This document shows positions 9,209 to 18,349 of a DNA stretch of 37,691 nucleotides, piece after piece (the first letter of the stretch is position 1; each line of letters begins with the position of its first letter). The notes under the pieces are model-generated. The model saw only the letters and a program-made list of their open reading frames with translations, was not told the DNA's origin and did no database searches. A program made the translations under genes and the position numbers. Origin of the DNA: Campylobacterota bacterium (GTDB lineage Bacteria; Campylobacterota; Campylobacteria; Campylobacterales; Nitratiruptoraceae); contig PUXX01000089.1 in the NCBI GenBank assembly GCA_009659895.1, positions 1 through 37,691 of the forward strand, written 5' to 3'.

Positions 9209-10268
9209 ATCCACCACTCTTCTCCTTGAGTTGTCCGCATGCGGCGCTGATATCGAGTCCTTTGGACTCACGCACGGTGCATAGTATACCGTGATCGAGT
9301 AAATAGCGCTGAAAAGCTTTGACCCTCTCTTCGTCGGGGCGCTGGAAAGGGCTGCCGGGATAGGGATTGAAGTAGATGAGATTGACTTTGGCTTTGATGC
9401 CGTGCAGGAGCTTGACCAGTTTTTTGGCCGCTTTGATGTCGTCGTTGAGGTCTTTGATCATAAGATACTCGAACATCACCCGCTTTCGCTGATCGATTGG
9501 AAACTCCTTGACCGCTTGGATGACGCTCTCGATGTTGTAGGCTTTGTTGATAGGCATCAGTTTTTGGCGCAGTTCGTCATCGACGGCATGAAGACTTATG
9601 GCTAAGAGCACGCCAAGATCCATTTCTCCAAGTTTCTTGATCTTTGGCGCAAGGCCGCTTGTGGAGATGGTTTGGCGCCTTGGAGAGATGCTCAGGCCAT
9701 TTTCGTCGCTAAAAATCTTGATGGCTTTGGCCACGTTTTCTAGGTTGTCCAGCGGCTCTCCCATCCCCATATAGACGATATTGACTCGCTTGTTTGCCGG
9801 GATCTGGTTGTCCTCCTTGATAGCCAAGACTTGGCCGACGATCTCTGCTGGAGTGAGGTTGCGCACGAATCCCCCTTTTGCCGTGAGGCAAAATTCACAC
9901 CCTACCTTGCATCCCACTTGGCTGGAGACGCAGATGGTATATTTGGCCTCTTTGATGATATTGCCCTCTTCATCTCTTTGCTCTTTTTTCATAGGCAGAA
10001 GCACCGATTCGATCGTATGGCCATCCTTGAGCCCCAAGAGATACTTTTTACTGCCGTCTTTGCTCTTTTCTACGTTTAAGATCTTTGGCGGTGCGATCTC
10101 AAACTTTTTTTCCAGCTCTTCACGCATCTTTTTGGGCAGATTGGTCATCTCCTCGAAGGCCTTCGCCCCTTTTTGGTAGATCCACTGAAAGATCTGCTTG
10201 GCGCGAAACTTGGGGCTGACCTCTTGTTCGAGCTCCTCTTTGGTGTAGTCTAAGATATTCTTTTTCAT
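9198..10268 (-). CDS. rlmN: Dual-specificity 23S rRNA/tRNA adenine-C2 methyltransferase
   Basis: The 356-residue radical-SAM enzyme methylates A2503 of 23S rRNA and A37 of some tRNAs. The cluster-binding motif C-x3-C-x2-C is at Cys120, Cys124 and Cys127 ([13 protein letters not shown]). [10 protein letters not shown] follows, the SAM-binding GEP motif, then [11 protein letters not shown] and LAISLHA. The C-terminal [16 protein letters not shown] supplies the second conserved cysteine of the methyl-cysteine mechanism. ATG 10268 overlaps the preceding gene by ATGA. It sits in the hisF-PNP-rlmN unit with the two micro-proteins downstream. Confidence 0.97.
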   Translation of the reverse strand: MKKNILDYTKEELEQEVSPKFRAKQIFQWIYQKGAKAFEEMTNLPKKMREELEKKFEIAPPKILNVEKSKDGSKKYLLGLKDGHTIESVLLPMKKEQRDEEGNIIKEAKYTICVSSQVGCKVGCEFCLTAKGGFVRNLTPAEIVGQVLAIKEDNQIPANKRVNIVYMGMGEPLDNLENVAKAIKIFSDENGLSISPRRQTISTSGLAPKIKKLGEMDLGVLLAISLHAVDDELRQKLMPINKAYNIESVIQAVKEFPIDQRKRVMFEYLMIKDLNDDIKAAKKLVKLLHGIKAKVNLIYFNPYPGSPFQRPDEERVKAFQRYLLDHGILCTVRESKGLDISAACGQLKEKSGGCAL

Positions 10269-10798
10269 AGGCTAAATTTCTCCCTCACATAGCGTTCAAG
10301 CCTTTGTAAGGCCTCTTTGAGATTGGTTTTGTAGGCTTCGTGGGCCTTTTTGTTGCAATGGTTGGTGATGATGAAGATGCCGCCGGCAGGGATATTGTGC
10401 TCCTTGGCTACTTGCAAAAGGGAAAAAAATTCCATATTTTCTGCATGGATTCCTTGCTTTGTGAAGTATGGCCAAAGGCTTGGATCGGTAGTGATGTAGT
10501 TGGAGGAGTTGATCAATGTTTCATGTGAAACATTGAGCCCTTCGCTGGTAATTACGTTATCCAGGGGCGTATAGCACCCCTTTTTCCAAAAGCAGTGCTC
10601 TATTTGGGAGGCTCCTCTGCTTTCGATGATATCGAAAATCTCATGCTCACCAAAACTTCCCGCCGTGCCGACGAAGAGCAAGAATTCTGGCTTATCAAAG
10701 AGTGCCATCTGTGTTAGATTCATCGCTGCTTCTATAAGCCCCACACCGATGGGATGGGCAAACGAGAAATATTCCGTCCGTCCAGCACATACTATCAT
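10265..10798 (-). CDS. Purine-nucleoside phosphorylase / nucleosidase-like protein
   Basis: The 177-residue protein belongs to the PNP/UDP phosphorylase superfamily but is short compared with the usual 230-240 residues. [12 protein letters not shown] (about 40-51) is the glycine-rich phosphate/ribose strand, [28 protein letters not shown] corresponds to the Met-Glu nucleoside-binding block, and an aspartate-equivalent position is occupied by ITNHCNK. It probably works in purine nucleoside salvage. The start overlaps hisF by ATGA and the end overlaps rlmN by ATGA. The shortened N-terminal part leaves the exact substrate open. Confidence 0.8.
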   Translation of the reverse strand: MIVCAGRTEYFSFAHPIGVGLIEAAMNLTQMALFDKPEFLLFVGTAGSFGEHEIFDIIESRGASQIEHCFWKKGCYTPLDNVITSEGLNVSHETLINSSNYITTDPSLWPYFTKQGIHAENMEFFSLLQVAKEHNIPAGGIFIITNHCNKKAHEAYKTNLKEALQRLERYVREKFSL

Positions 10799-11556
10799 AG
10801 TCGAACCGGTATCCCTTCTTTTTGGAGGTAGTATTTAAGATCGAGGATATCGATCTCCTTGTAGTGAAAGATACTCGCCGCCAGTGCCGCGTCCGCTTTG
10901 CCTTTGGTGAAAGCCTCCTTGATATGCTCCATCGTTCCGGCTCCCCCACTGGCGATCACCGGGATATCCACCGCTTCGCTGATGGCACGTGTCAGCTCCA
11001 CATCATACCCCTCTTTGGTACCATCGGCGTCCATGCTGGTCAGAAGTATCTCCCCTGCTCCTCGCTCATAAGCCTCTTTCGCCCACTCTATCGCGTCTTT
11101 GCCCGTATCGATCCGCCCCCCGGCGACGAAGACGTTCCAGCTATCCCCCACCCTTTTGGCATCGATCGCCACGACGATGCACTGGCTTCCAAATCGTTTG
11201 GCGCTCTCGTCGATGAAGTTTGGTCGCTTGACAGCGGCGGAGTTGATGCTCACCTTATCACATCCCACCGCCAAGAGGCGGTAGATATCCTCAAGCTCTC
11301 TGATTCCTCCTCCAACGGTCAAAGGGATAAAGACCTCTTTTGCCACTTCTTCGACGATATGCACAATTGTGTCGCGATTTTCATAAGTAGCGGTGATATC
11401 CAAAAATGTGATCTCATCTGCCCCCTCTTCGTTGTAGCGCTTGGCGACCTCTACCGGGTCTCCGGCATCTTTGAGTCCGACGAAGTTGACCCCCTTGACC
11501 ACTCTGCCATCTTTGACATCGAGACAGGGGATGATACGCTTGGCGAAATAGTCCAT
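10795..11556 (-). CDS. hisF: Imidazole glycerol phosphate synthase, cyclase subunit
   Basis: The 253-residue (beta/alpha)8 barrel closes the imidazole ring in histidine synthesis, using ammonia from HisH. The N-terminus [19 protein letters not shown] carries the first catalytic aspartate. VVAIDAKRV and [15 protein letters not shown] surround the second. [12 protein letters not shown] and [10 protein letters not shown] form the two phosphate-binding loops. The start ATG 11556 has GAGGAG upstream. It heads the unit hisF, PNP-like, rlmN and the micro-proteins; hisH is not in the window. Confidence 0.98.
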   Translation of the reverse strand: MDYFAKRIIPCLDVKDGRVVKGVNFVGLKDAGDPVEVAKRYNEEGADEITFLDITATYENRDTIVHIVEEVAKEVFIPLTVGGGIRELEDIYRLLAVGCDKVSINSAAVKRPNFIDESAKRFGSQCIVVAIDAKRVGDSWNVFVAGGRIDTGKDAIEWAKEAYERGAGEILLTSMDADGTKEGYDVELTRAISEAVDIPVIASGGAGTMEHIKEAFTKGKADAALAASIFHYKEIDILDLKYYLQKEGIPVRL

Positions 11557-11722
11557 ACTCTCCTCTTTCTATTTTTGGTTGATATGACCAATAATAAAAC
11601 CAGATACCGCCCAAATTGTGAAAGCAAAAACTTTCGCTATTCTTCTTTCCTCTTATTGGTTGAGAGGTGGTCATATCGTTATTTGTGAAGCGTGTCATAT
11701 CAGTTATGGTATTATACCATCT
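11557..11722. promoter_or_regulatory. Divergent hisF / nth control region with repeated GATATGA motif
   Basis: The 166-bp gap contains GATATGACC (11581-11589), its exact inverse GGTCATATC (11669-11677), and another TCATATC (11695-11701) 24 bases later. TTATTGGT at 11653-11660 is the inverse of the ACCAATAA that follows the first copy. A 7-bp palindrome, ATGGTAT-T-ATACCAT, occupies 11706-11720, directly before the nth ATG. The nth frame is open through part of this gap but shows no homology there, so I treat it as noncoding. Confidence 0.4.
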
Positions 11723-12361
11723 ATGAAAAAGATCGATGAAATTCTCAAAATCTTGCGGCAAGAGTATCCAAAATGGAGAGCGCCCGCTAAGGATCTGGCC
11801 CAAAACTACCGCTATCCAAGGACCCCTTATACCATATTGATCTCTACGCTCCTTAGTTTTCGTACCAAAGATGAAGTGACCTTTGGAGCTGCTCACAGGC
11901 TCTTCGCCTTGGCCGACAACCCCTTTGACATGGTCAGGGTTTCACGTGAAACGATAGCCAGAGCCATCTATCCGGTAGGGTTTTACAACCAAAAAGCCCA
12001 AGCGGTGCTGGACGTAAGCCATGAGCTCATCACTCGATTTGGCGGTAAGGTGCCAAAGAGTTTTGGTGAGCTGACCTCTATCAGAGGTGTTGGACCAAAA
12101 ACGGCGAAGATTGTGCTAGAAAACGCCTATGATCAATCTGTCGTCGCTGTCGACACTCATGTCCACCGTCTTTTCAATCTTTGGGGAATTGTGGAGACGA
12201 AAACACCAGAACAGACAGATAAAGTGCTGGGTGAGATCTTGGAAGAGCGTCAAAAAAAGGGGCTCAATAGAATTTTGGTCTCTTTTGGTCAAACTATCTG
12301 CATTCCCAAGAGAGCAAGATGTGCGGACTGCCCCATAGCCCATCTGGTACCATGCTCTTGA
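11723..12361 (+). CDS. nth: Endonuclease III-type DNA glycosylase/AP lyase
   Basis: The 212-residue enzyme excises oxidised pyrimidines in base-excision repair. The helix-hairpin-helix TSIRGVGPKTAKIV includes the catalytic lysine, and VAVDTHVHRLFNLW includes the catalytic aspartate. The C-terminal [4Fe-4S] cysteines are present as C-x6-C-x2-C-x7-C; E. coli has x5 in the last interval. ATG 11723 (MKKIDEILKILRQEYP) matches the family start, although no Shine-Dalgarno is visible. An upstream in-frame extension to 11618 would add residues unlike the family. Confidence 0.94.
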   Translation: MKKIDEILKILRQEYPKWRAPAKDLAQNYRYPRTPYTILISTLLSFRTKDEVTFGAAHRLFALADNPFDMVRVSRETIARAIYPVGFYNQKAQAVLDVSHELITRFGGKVPKSFGELTSIRGVGPKTAKIVLENAYDQSVVAVDTHVHRLFNLWGIVETKTPEQTDKVLGEILEERQKKGLNRILVSFGQTICIPKRARCADCPIAHLVPCS

Positions 12362-12368
12362 CATATGC

Positions 12369-12388
12369 AAAATATAAAGCTATATTTT
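12369..12388. terminator. A/T-rich 8-bp palindrome after nth
   Basis: AAAATATA (12369-12376) and TATATTTT (12381-12388) are perfect arms around a 4-base AAGC loop, starting 8 bases after the nth stop. The arm ends in T4, so it could act as a weak terminator of nth, or as an operator for rsmA, which starts 42 bases further on. The all-A/T stem is a reason for caution. Confidence 0.35.
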
Positions 12389-12429
12389 ATGAGACTTTTA
12401 GGCAAAAAAAGCTAATATAAAGGGCTCTT

Positions 12430-13290
12430 TTGAAAATCGAAGCAAAGAAGCGATTTGGACAAAATTTTTTAAAAGATAACGCTGTTTTGAACAAAATCAT
12501 CCAATCGATGCCCGAGGGGAATCGCAAGGTTGTCGAGATCGGGCCTGGGTTAGGTGATTTGACGCAGAAGCTATTAGAGAAAAAAGATGTGATAGCTTTT
12601 GAGATCGATAGGGATCTATGCCGTCTGCTCAAAGAGAAGTTCGCAAAAGAGATTGAGCAAGGAAGGCTCAAGCTTATCTGCGCAGATGTGCTAGATCACT
12701 GGAAGCAGAATTTAGCCCAAGAGGAGTATGATTTAGTAGCGAACCTCCCCTATTATGTGGCGACCAATATCGTTTTAAAAGCGCTCCAGGATGAGCGGTG
12801 CAAAAATATTTTGGTCATGCTGCAAAAGGAGGTGGCGGATAAGTTTAGCGCCCAGCCAAAAGAGAGAGAGTTCTCCTCTTTGGCAGTTTTGGCGCAAAGC
12901 ACAGGGGAGGCGAAGAGACTTTTCGTGGTCAAACCCACATCTTTCTCTCCTCCGCCCAAGGTCGATTCGGCGGTATTGCTTATCACAAAGCGCCAAAATC
13001 TGGCGGATGAGGATTTTATGCGTTTTTTGAAGGTTGCTTTCAAGCAGCCGAGAAAGACGCTTATGAAAAATCTCTCTGAGCAATATCCAAAAGAGCTACT
13101 AACTCAGATCTTCTCATCTTTGGGGCTTGCTTCTTCCCTTCGACCTCATGAGGCTACCACATCTATCTATCACCGGTTATATGAAATGTTAAAGGAGAAG
13201 ATAGATGGCAGAGCAACCCCACAACCAGCAAAACAGTCAGAACAGTCAAAAGAACCAGAGGAAAAGACATCCAAATCAGGGGGTTCATAA
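12430..13290 (+). CDS. rsmA: 16S rRNA dimethyladenosine transferase
   Basis: The 286-residue enzyme (KsgA) dimethylates two adenines at the 3' end of 16S rRNA. RFGQNFLKD (about 8-16), the SAM site VEIGPGLGDL (35-44), acidic FEIDRDL, and the catalytic motif NLPYY (105-109) are all present. The core ends near residue 258. The last roughly 28 residues are a polar tail encoded by the 86 bp shared with rnj. TTG 12430 is used, as no ATG or GTG gives the conserved MKIEAKKRFGQNF start. rsmA-rnj-kdsD is, as I recall, also the order in Helicobacter. Confidence 0.96.
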   Translation: MKIEAKKRFGQNFLKDNAVLNKIIQSMPEGNRKVVEIGPGLGDLTQKLLEKKDVIAFEIDRDLCRLLKEKFAKEIEQGRLKLICADVLDHWKQNLAQEEYDLVANLPYYVATNIVLKALQDERCKNILVMLQKEVADKFSAQPKEREFSSLAVLAQSTGEAKRLFVVKPTSFSPPPKVDSAVLLITKRQNLADEDFMRFLKVAFKQPRKTLMKNLSEQYPKELLTQIFSSLGLASSLRPHEATTSIYHRLYEMLKEKIDGRATPQPAKQSEQSKEPEEKTSKSGGS

Positions 13291-15022
13291 AGATATCAAA
13301 AAGGCCTTGGGGGCTAATGAGCGGACCCAGCAAAACAGACTCACCCCTCGTATCAACACAAAATCTAGCGCCAAGGTACGCATCACGCCCCTAGGGGGTC
13401 TTGGAGAGATCGGTGGCAATATCACAGTCTTTGAGACCGATCGTAGCGCTATTGTCGTGGATGTGGGCATGAGCTTTCCTACGGAAGATATGCATGGAGT
13501 CGATATCTTGATTCCCGATTTTACCTATTTGCGTGAGATCAAACACAAAATCAAGGGGATCGTCATCACCCATGCCCACGAAGATCATATCGGAGCGGTG
13601 CCCTATCTCTTTAAGGAGATGCAGTTTCCAATCTACGGCACTCCTTTGCCTCTAGGGATGATCGGCAACAAATTTGACGAACACGGCATGCGCAACCACA
13701 AAAGCTATTTTCGCTATGTAGAAAAGCGCAAACCGATTCGGATTGGGGATTTTGAAGTGGAGTGGATGCATGTGACCCACTCTATCATCGACGCCTCCGC
13801 TTTGGCTATCACTACCGATGCTGGTACCATCATCCATACGGGAGATTTCAAGATCGACCACACTCCAATCGATGGCTACCCTACCGATCTGCACCGCTTG
13901 GCCTACTACGGGGAGCGGGGTGTATTGTTGCTGCTTTCTGATTCTACCAACTCCCACAATCCTGGCATCACCAAATCGGAAGCGAGTGTGGGGCCGACCT
14001 TTGATCTGCTCTTTTCCCGGGCGAAGGGTCGGGTGCTTATGAGTACCTTCTCATCCAATATCCACCGAGTCTACCAAGCCATCGAACATGGGATCAAGTA
14101 TGGGCGCAAGGTCTGCATCATCGGTCGATCGATGGAGAAGAACCTCGATATCGCCATGGAGCTTGGCTATATCAAGCTTCCAACCAATATCTTCATCGAG
14201 CCCCATGAGCTTGGCAAATATCCTGACAATGAGATCCTCATCGTTACCACAGGAAGCCAAGGCGAAGCGATGAGTGCGCTCTATAGAATGGCTACGAACG
14301 AACACCGCCACGTCAAGCTCAAGCCATCCGATACGGTGATTCTTTCAGCCAAGGCGATTCCGGGCAATGAAGCGAGCGTCTCGGCGCTCATTAACTTCAT
14401 CCAAAAGTGCGGTGCGACGGTGGCCTATCAGGATTTTAGTGAGATTCATGTCTCCGGCCATGCGGCGCAAGAGGAGCAAAAGCTGATGCTGCGTCTTACC
14501 AAGCCCAAATTCTTCTTGCCGGTGCATGGCGAATACAACCACCTCATGAAACACAAAGAGACCGCCGTCAAGTGCGGCGTGCCCGAGCGCAATATCTTTT
14601 TGATGAGTGACGGAGATCAGATCGAAGTGACGCCAAAATATATGAAAAAGATCAAGACGGTACGCACCGGCAAGACCTATATCGACAATCAGCTCAACGA
14701 AGAGATCGCCAACGACGTGGTGATTGATAGACAAAAGATGGCGACCGAGGGGATCGTGGTAATTGTAGCCCAGATCGACAAAGACACCAAGAAGTTCATC
14801 ACCCCGCCAAAGGTGAGCAGCTTCGGGCTTGTGGCAGACGCGAAGGATAAAGCTTTTGCTAAGGAGATCAGTGATCTTTTAGAGCAGTTTTTAGCCAACA
14901 AGCCAGATCTTGTGGAAGCACCTAAGAAACTGGAGAACGATTTTCGCCAGGTGGTGCGCAAGCATATCTTTCGTAAATATAAAAAATACCCCACGATCGT
15001 ACCGACGATCTTTATCATGTAG
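13205..15022 (+). CDS. rnj: Ribonuclease J
   Basis: The 605-residue metallo-beta-lactamase/beta-CASP nuclease is a main RNA-decay and maturation enzyme in this lineage. A Gln/Asn/Lys-rich extension of about 56 residues comes first, then KVRITPLGGLGEIGGN. The zinc motif is HAHEDHIGA (from residue 123), with later ligands in HTGDFKIDH and the beta-CASP block LMSTFSSNIHR. LPVHGEYNHL lies near the C-terminal side of the active site. ATG 13205 has AAAGGAGAAG 4 bases upstream, inside rsmA, confirming the 86-bp overlap. Helicobacter RNase J also has an N-terminal extension. Confidence 0.97.
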   Translation: MAEQPHNQQNSQNSQKNQRKRHPNQGVHKDIKKALGANERTQQNRLTPRINTKSSAKVRITPLGGLGEIGGNITVFETDRSAIVVDVGMSFPTEDMHGVDILIPDFTYLREIKHKIKGIVITHAHEDHIGAVPYLFKEMQFPIYGTPLPLGMIGNKFDEHGMRNHKSYFRYVEKRKPIRIGDFEVEWMHVTHSIIDASALAITTDAGTIIHTGDFKIDHTPIDGYPTDLHRLAYYGERGVLLLLSDSTNSHNPGITKSEASVGPTFDLLFSRAKGRVLMSTFSSNIHRVYQAIEHGIKYGRKVCIIGRSMEKNLDIAMELGYIKLPTNIFIEPHELGKYPDNEILIVTTGSQGEAMSALYRMATNEHRHVKLKPSDTVILSAKAIPGNEASVSALINFIQKCGATVAYQDFSEIHVSGHAAQEEQKLMLRLTKPKFFLPVHGEYNHLMKHKETAVKCGVPERNIFLMSDGDQIEVTPKYMKKIKTVRTGKTYIDNQLNEEIANDVVIDRQKMATEGIVVIVAQIDKDTKKFITPPKVSSFGLVADAKDKAFAKEISDLLEQFLANKPDLVEAPKKLENDFRQVVRKHIFRKYKKYPTIVPTIFIM

Positions 15023-15030
15023 GATTGAGA

Positions 15031-15993
15031 ATGGATTTTGCAGCAATAGCCAAGGAGGTGCTCCAGATCGAATCAGAGGCCCTTTTGGCTTCTAAGGAGC
15101 GCATCGGCAAGAATATCGATGAGGCGGTAGAGCTCATCGCATCCATCAAAGGCAAGCTCATCGTCACCGGTGTGGGCAAGAGTGGACTTGTAGGATCGAA
15201 GATGGCTGCTACTTTCGCCTCTACAGGGACTCCTAGTTTCTTTTTGCATCCAACAGAAGCCCTTCATGGAGATCTTGGGATGATCGGCAAGGAGGACGGG
15301 GTATTGGCTATTAGCTATAGCGGAGAGAGCGAGGAGCTCATCAAGATCTTGCCCCATATCAAGCGTTTTGACATTCCATTGATCGGGATGAGTAGTGATC
15401 CTGGCTCCACGCTCGGTCGCTATAGCGATATCTTCATATCCATCGCCGTACCAAAGGAGGCCTGTCCTTTGCAGGCTGCTCCTACTGCCTCTACGACGCT
15501 GACGATGGCCCTTGGGGACGCTTTGGCTATCTGTTTGATGAAAAAGAGAGATTTCAAGGTAAGCGATTTTGCCTCTTTTCATCCGGGAGGCTCTTTGGGG
15601 AGGCGACTTTTTATCAAGGTCAAAGATCTGATGCGCAGCTCCAATCTTCCAATCATCGGCGAAGATACCCCGCTCAAAGAGGCTATCGTGGTGATGAGTG
15701 AGGGTAAGCTTGGCAATGTCTTGATCGTCGATGAGGAAGGGAGGCTCAAAGGGGTGCTTAGCGACGGAGATCTGAGGCGGGCTTTGATGAGTGATGAGTT
15801 CTCTTTGACTAGAGCTGCTTTGGATTTTGCTTCTCAAAGTCCAAAGAGGATCGAAGATGAGTCGATGTTGGCCAGTGAGGCTTTGAAACTTATCGAAGAT
15901 CACAAGATCCAGATGCTTGTTGTCACCGATCATGAAGGGCATGTCAAAGGGGTGCTTCATATACACGATCTTGTGGAGGCAGGAATAAAATGA
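15031..15993 (+). CDS. kdsD: Arabinose-5-phosphate isomerase (KpsF/KdsD family)
   Basis: The 320-residue enzyme converts ribulose-5-phosphate to arabinose-5-phosphate, the first step to Kdo for lipopolysaccharide. An N-terminal SIS sugar-isomerase domain (TGVGKSGLVGSKMAATFASTG, then SYSGESEELI) is followed by two CBS domains (about 205-320). The CBS repeats include VLIVDEEGRLKGVLSDGDLRRAL and MLVVTDHEGHVKGVLHIHDL. The ATG at 15031 has AGGA 6 bases upstream; a TTG at 15025 would add two residues. It directly follows rnj and overlaps the next gene by ATGA. Confidence 0.95.
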   Translation: MDFAAIAKEVLQIESEALLASKERIGKNIDEAVELIASIKGKLIVTGVGKSGLVGSKMAATFASTGTPSFFLHPTEALHGDLGMIGKEDGVLAISYSGESEELIKILPHIKRFDIPLIGMSSDPGSTLGRYSDIFISIAVPKEACPLQAAPTASTTLTMALGDALAICLMKKRDFKVSDFASFHPGGSLGRRLFIKVKDLMRSSNLPIIGEDTPLKEAIVVMSEGKLGNVLIVDEEGRLKGVLSDGDLRRALMSDEFSLTRAALDFASQSPKRIEDESMLASEALKLIEDHKIQMLVVTDHEGHVKGVLHIHDLVEAGIK

Positions 15994-16772
15994 GACTCAA
16001 CAAATATATCTCCCACAACACCTCCTACTCAAGGAGAGAGGCCGACAGACTCATTCAAGAGGGCCACGTCAAGGTCAATCGTCAAGTGGTCAAGGAGCCC
16101 TTCTATGACGTGCAAGAAGGGGACAAGGTTTTCGTCAAGGGAAAACTGATCAAGCCGAAAGTCGGCTACACCGTCATCGCCTATCACAAGCCAAAAGGAG
16201 AGCTTGTGAGCAAAAAAGATGATAGAGGACGGCGCACCATCTACGACTCTTTGCCTGGAAAATTTAGACACTTTATCCCTGTGGGACGACTCGATTTTGC
16301 CAGCGAGGGGCTTTTGCTCCTCACCGATTCTCCAAAAGTGGCCCAAGCCTTGATGGAGGGGGATCTGCCAAGAGTCTACAACGTCAAGATCAAAGGGGAA
16401 GTCACACCTCAGATGGAGCTGGCGATGCAAGAGGGCTTGGAGCTTGAGGACGCAAGGGCCGGAGGGCATGAGAGAAGTGATATCCAAAAGATGAATTTTG
16501 CTCCCTTTTTTGCCTATCGTATCGACAAAAACTCCCCTACCTACTCCAAGCTCAAAGTAGCGCTCACAGAGGGGAAAAACAGAGAGATTCGAAGATTTTT
16601 TGCCCATTTTGGCAAAGATGTGGTAGACTTAAAAAGAGTCGAATATGGTTGGATCAAGCTTAATGCCCTGCCCAAAGGCAAGGTCCGCTACCTTGATCGC
16701 GGCGAATATAAAAAGCTCAAAGAGTATCTAAAGGAACAAGATGACAAGCGTGCATCTAAAGACAAATCATAA
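15990..16772 (+). CDS. RsuA/RluB/E/F-family pseudouridine synthase
   Basis: The 260-residue protein has an N-terminal S4 RNA-binding domain (MRLNKYISHNTSYSRREADR, residues 1-50). The catalytic domain carries HKPKGELVS and the family motif GRLDFASEGLLLLT (from residue 99, catalytic Asp102), then LTEGKNREIRRFFAHFG. It is closest in layout to RluB, which modifies U2605 of 23S rRNA, but RsuA-type targets cannot be excluded. It overlaps kdsD by ATGA at the start and the YjbQ gene by 32 bp at the end, where its Lys/Asp-rich tail is encoded. Confidence 0.92.
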   Translation: MRLNKYISHNTSYSRREADRLIQEGHVKVNRQVVKEPFYDVQEGDKVFVKGKLIKPKVGYTVIAYHKPKGELVSKKDDRGRRTIYDSLPGKFRHFIPVGRLDFASEGLLLLTDSPKVAQALMEGDLPRVYNVKIKGEVTPQMELAMQEGLELEDARAGGHERSDIQKMNFAPFFAYRIDKNSPTYSKLKVALTEGKNREIRRFFAHFGKDVVDLKRVEYGWIKLNALPKGKVRYLDRGEYKKLKEYLKEQDDKRASKDKS

Positions 16773-17136
16773 ATCGGAGATGATAGAGATCACCGAGATC
16801 GTCAAAGAGGAGGTGATCAAAAGTGGTGTGAGCAACGGCAGCTGTATCGTCTATTCGCCTCATACCACCACTGGCGTTTTGCTCTTTGAAAATGTCGATC
16901 CTTCACTTCAAAGAGACTATCTGGCCCATATGAGCCGTCTTGTGCCCAAAAGCGATCGCTACGCCCACGGCGAGAACGCCGACGCCCATCTCAAATCTGC
17001 CCTATGTGGCAACAGCGTCTCTATCCCTGTCGTGGATGCGAAGTTGATGCTTGGCAAATGGCAAGGGATCTTCTTTTGTGAATTCGATGGTCCAAGGGAA
17101 GAGAGGGAAATCTATATCAAAGTGGTCGATGGATAG
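16741..17136 (+). CDS. YjbQ/UPF0047 family protein
   Basis: The 131-residue protein is the compact UPF0047 beta-fold. The conserved VYSPHTTTGVLLFEN (about 38-52) supplies a putative metal or active-site His-Thr cluster. HGENADAHLKSALCGNSVSIPV and GKWQGIFFCEFDGPREER are the other two family blocks. E. coli YjbQ shows thiamine-phosphate-synthase-like side activity, but its physiological role is unclear. It starts inside the pseudouridine synthase gene (32-bp overlap) and ends 8 bp inside rarA. Confidence 0.9.
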   Translation: MTSVHLKTNHKSEMIEITEIVKEEVIKSGVSNGSCIVYSPHTTTGVLLFENVDPSLQRDYLAHMSRLVPKSDRYAHGENADAHLKSALCGNSVSIPVVDAKLMLGKWQGIFFCEFDGPREEREIYIKVVDG

Positions 17137-18301
17137 CTTTCGTCCCAAAAGCTTGGAAGAGTTCATAGGTCAGCGCCATCTTCTCAATCCCCAGGCCCTG
17201 TTTTATAAACTTTTGCATCAGCGTGCCCTCCCCCACTCTTTCTTCTTCGGTCCTCCAGGCACAGGCAAGACTACGCTGGCTAGGATTATTGCCAAGATCT
17301 ACGATAGTGACTTTTTTGAGCTCAACGCCACCAGCCTCAAGATCGATCAGATCAGAAAGATAGTCGCTGAGTATCAAAACTCTTTCATGCGCCCTATTCT
17401 CTTTATTGATGAGGTCCATCGCCTCTCTCGTACCCAACAAGAGGTCCTGTTGCCTATTATGGAGAGGGATCGGGCTTTGATCCTGGGGGCTAGCACAGAA
17501 AATCCTTTTTTCTCCCTGACAGCAGCTATACGATCAAGAAGCCTGCTCTTTGAGTTGAGGCCTCTGGAGGATGGGGAGCTAGAAGAGCTTATGGATAGGG
17601 TCGCTAGGAGATTGGCTTTGGAGATCGATGAGGATGCTAGAGCCTATCTTTTGCGTATTGTCCAGGGGGATGCTAGAAATCTCATCAAGTTTTTGCAAAC
17701 CGCTTCTGTGGCTTCCAATCATATTACATTAGCGCTCTTAAAAGAGCTAGCTCCCATGAGCTACCACGAAGGCTCAAACAGTGCCGATACCCACTATGAT
17801 CTAGCCAGTGCACTCATCAAGAGCATCCGAGGCAGCGATATCGACGCGGCTCTTTACTATCTAGCCAGACTTATCGAAGGGGGTGAGCCGCCAGAATTCA
17901 TAGCCAGACGCCTCGTGATACTGGCCAGTGAAGATATCGGCAACGCCAACCCCAACGCTCTCAATCTGGCCGTCTCCACCCTGACGGCCGTGAAGAATAT
18001 CGGCTATCCTGAAGCTCGTATCATTCTCTCCCAGTGTGTGATATATCTAGCCTCATCACCAAAATCCAACGCCGCCTATACCGCTATCAACAAGGCCCAA
18101 GAAGCGGTGCGAAAAGGCAAGATCCACCCCATCCCCCATCATCTTAGACCACCGAAATTTCAAGGATATCTCTATCCTCACGACTATGGTGGATGGGTAG
18201 AGCAGGCCTATATGAGCCGTCCGATGAAGTTCTATGAAAGCAGAGGGATAGGCTACGAGAAGCGACTGGAGGAGTGGCTGGAGAAGATTAAGAGAAAATA
18301 A
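17129..18301 (+). CDS. rarA: Replication-associated recombination protein A (MgsA) AAA+ ATPase
   Basis: The 390-residue clamp-loader-like ATPase acts at stalled replication forks. It has the standard RarA start (MDSFRPKSLEEFIGQRHLL), Walker A GPPGTGKTT (about 42-50), Walker B ILFIDEVHR and sensor 1 GASTENPFF. The RarA-specific C-terminal part follows (ARRLVILASEDIGNANPNAL, and GKIHPIPHHLR). ATG 17129 overlaps the YjbQ gene by 8 bp. An open extension to 17051 reads in another frame of YjbQ and is not family-like. It ends the long plus-strand run begun by nth. Confidence 0.96.
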   Translation: MDSFRPKSLEEFIGQRHLLNPQALFYKLLHQRALPHSFFFGPPGTGKTTLARIIAKIYDSDFFELNATSLKIDQIRKIVAEYQNSFMRPILFIDEVHRLSRTQQEVLLPIMERDRALILGASTENPFFSLTAAIRSRSLLFELRPLEDGELEELMDRVARRLALEIDEDARAYLLRIVQGDARNLIKFLQTASVASNHITLALLKELAPMSYHEGSNSADTHYDLASALIKSIRGSDIDAALYYLARLIEGGEPPEFIARRLVILASEDIGNANPNALNLAVSTLTAVKNIGYPEARIILSQCVIYLASSPKSNAAYTAINKAQEAVRKGKIHPIPHHLRPPKFQGYLYPHDYGGWVEQAYMSRPMKFYESRGIGYEKRLEEWLEKIKRK

Positions 18302-18349
18302 AGCCCTGCCGTGCTTTAATCTATAAATAGCTCTTATGAGGAGATAATG

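Noticed and set aside
10822-11688. A 288-codon open frame antisense to hisF
   Set aside because: It covers hisF and its control region; hisF motifs are unambiguous and the antisense product looks random.
11618-11722. N-terminal extension of Nth
   Set aside because: The 35 extra residues are unlike the family, and start codons upstream have no ribosome-binding site.
15073-15966. A 297-codon open frame antisense to kdsD
   Set aside because: It is the mirror of a gene with strong SIS and CBS motifs, its protein has no recognisable domain, and it has no independent promoter or site.
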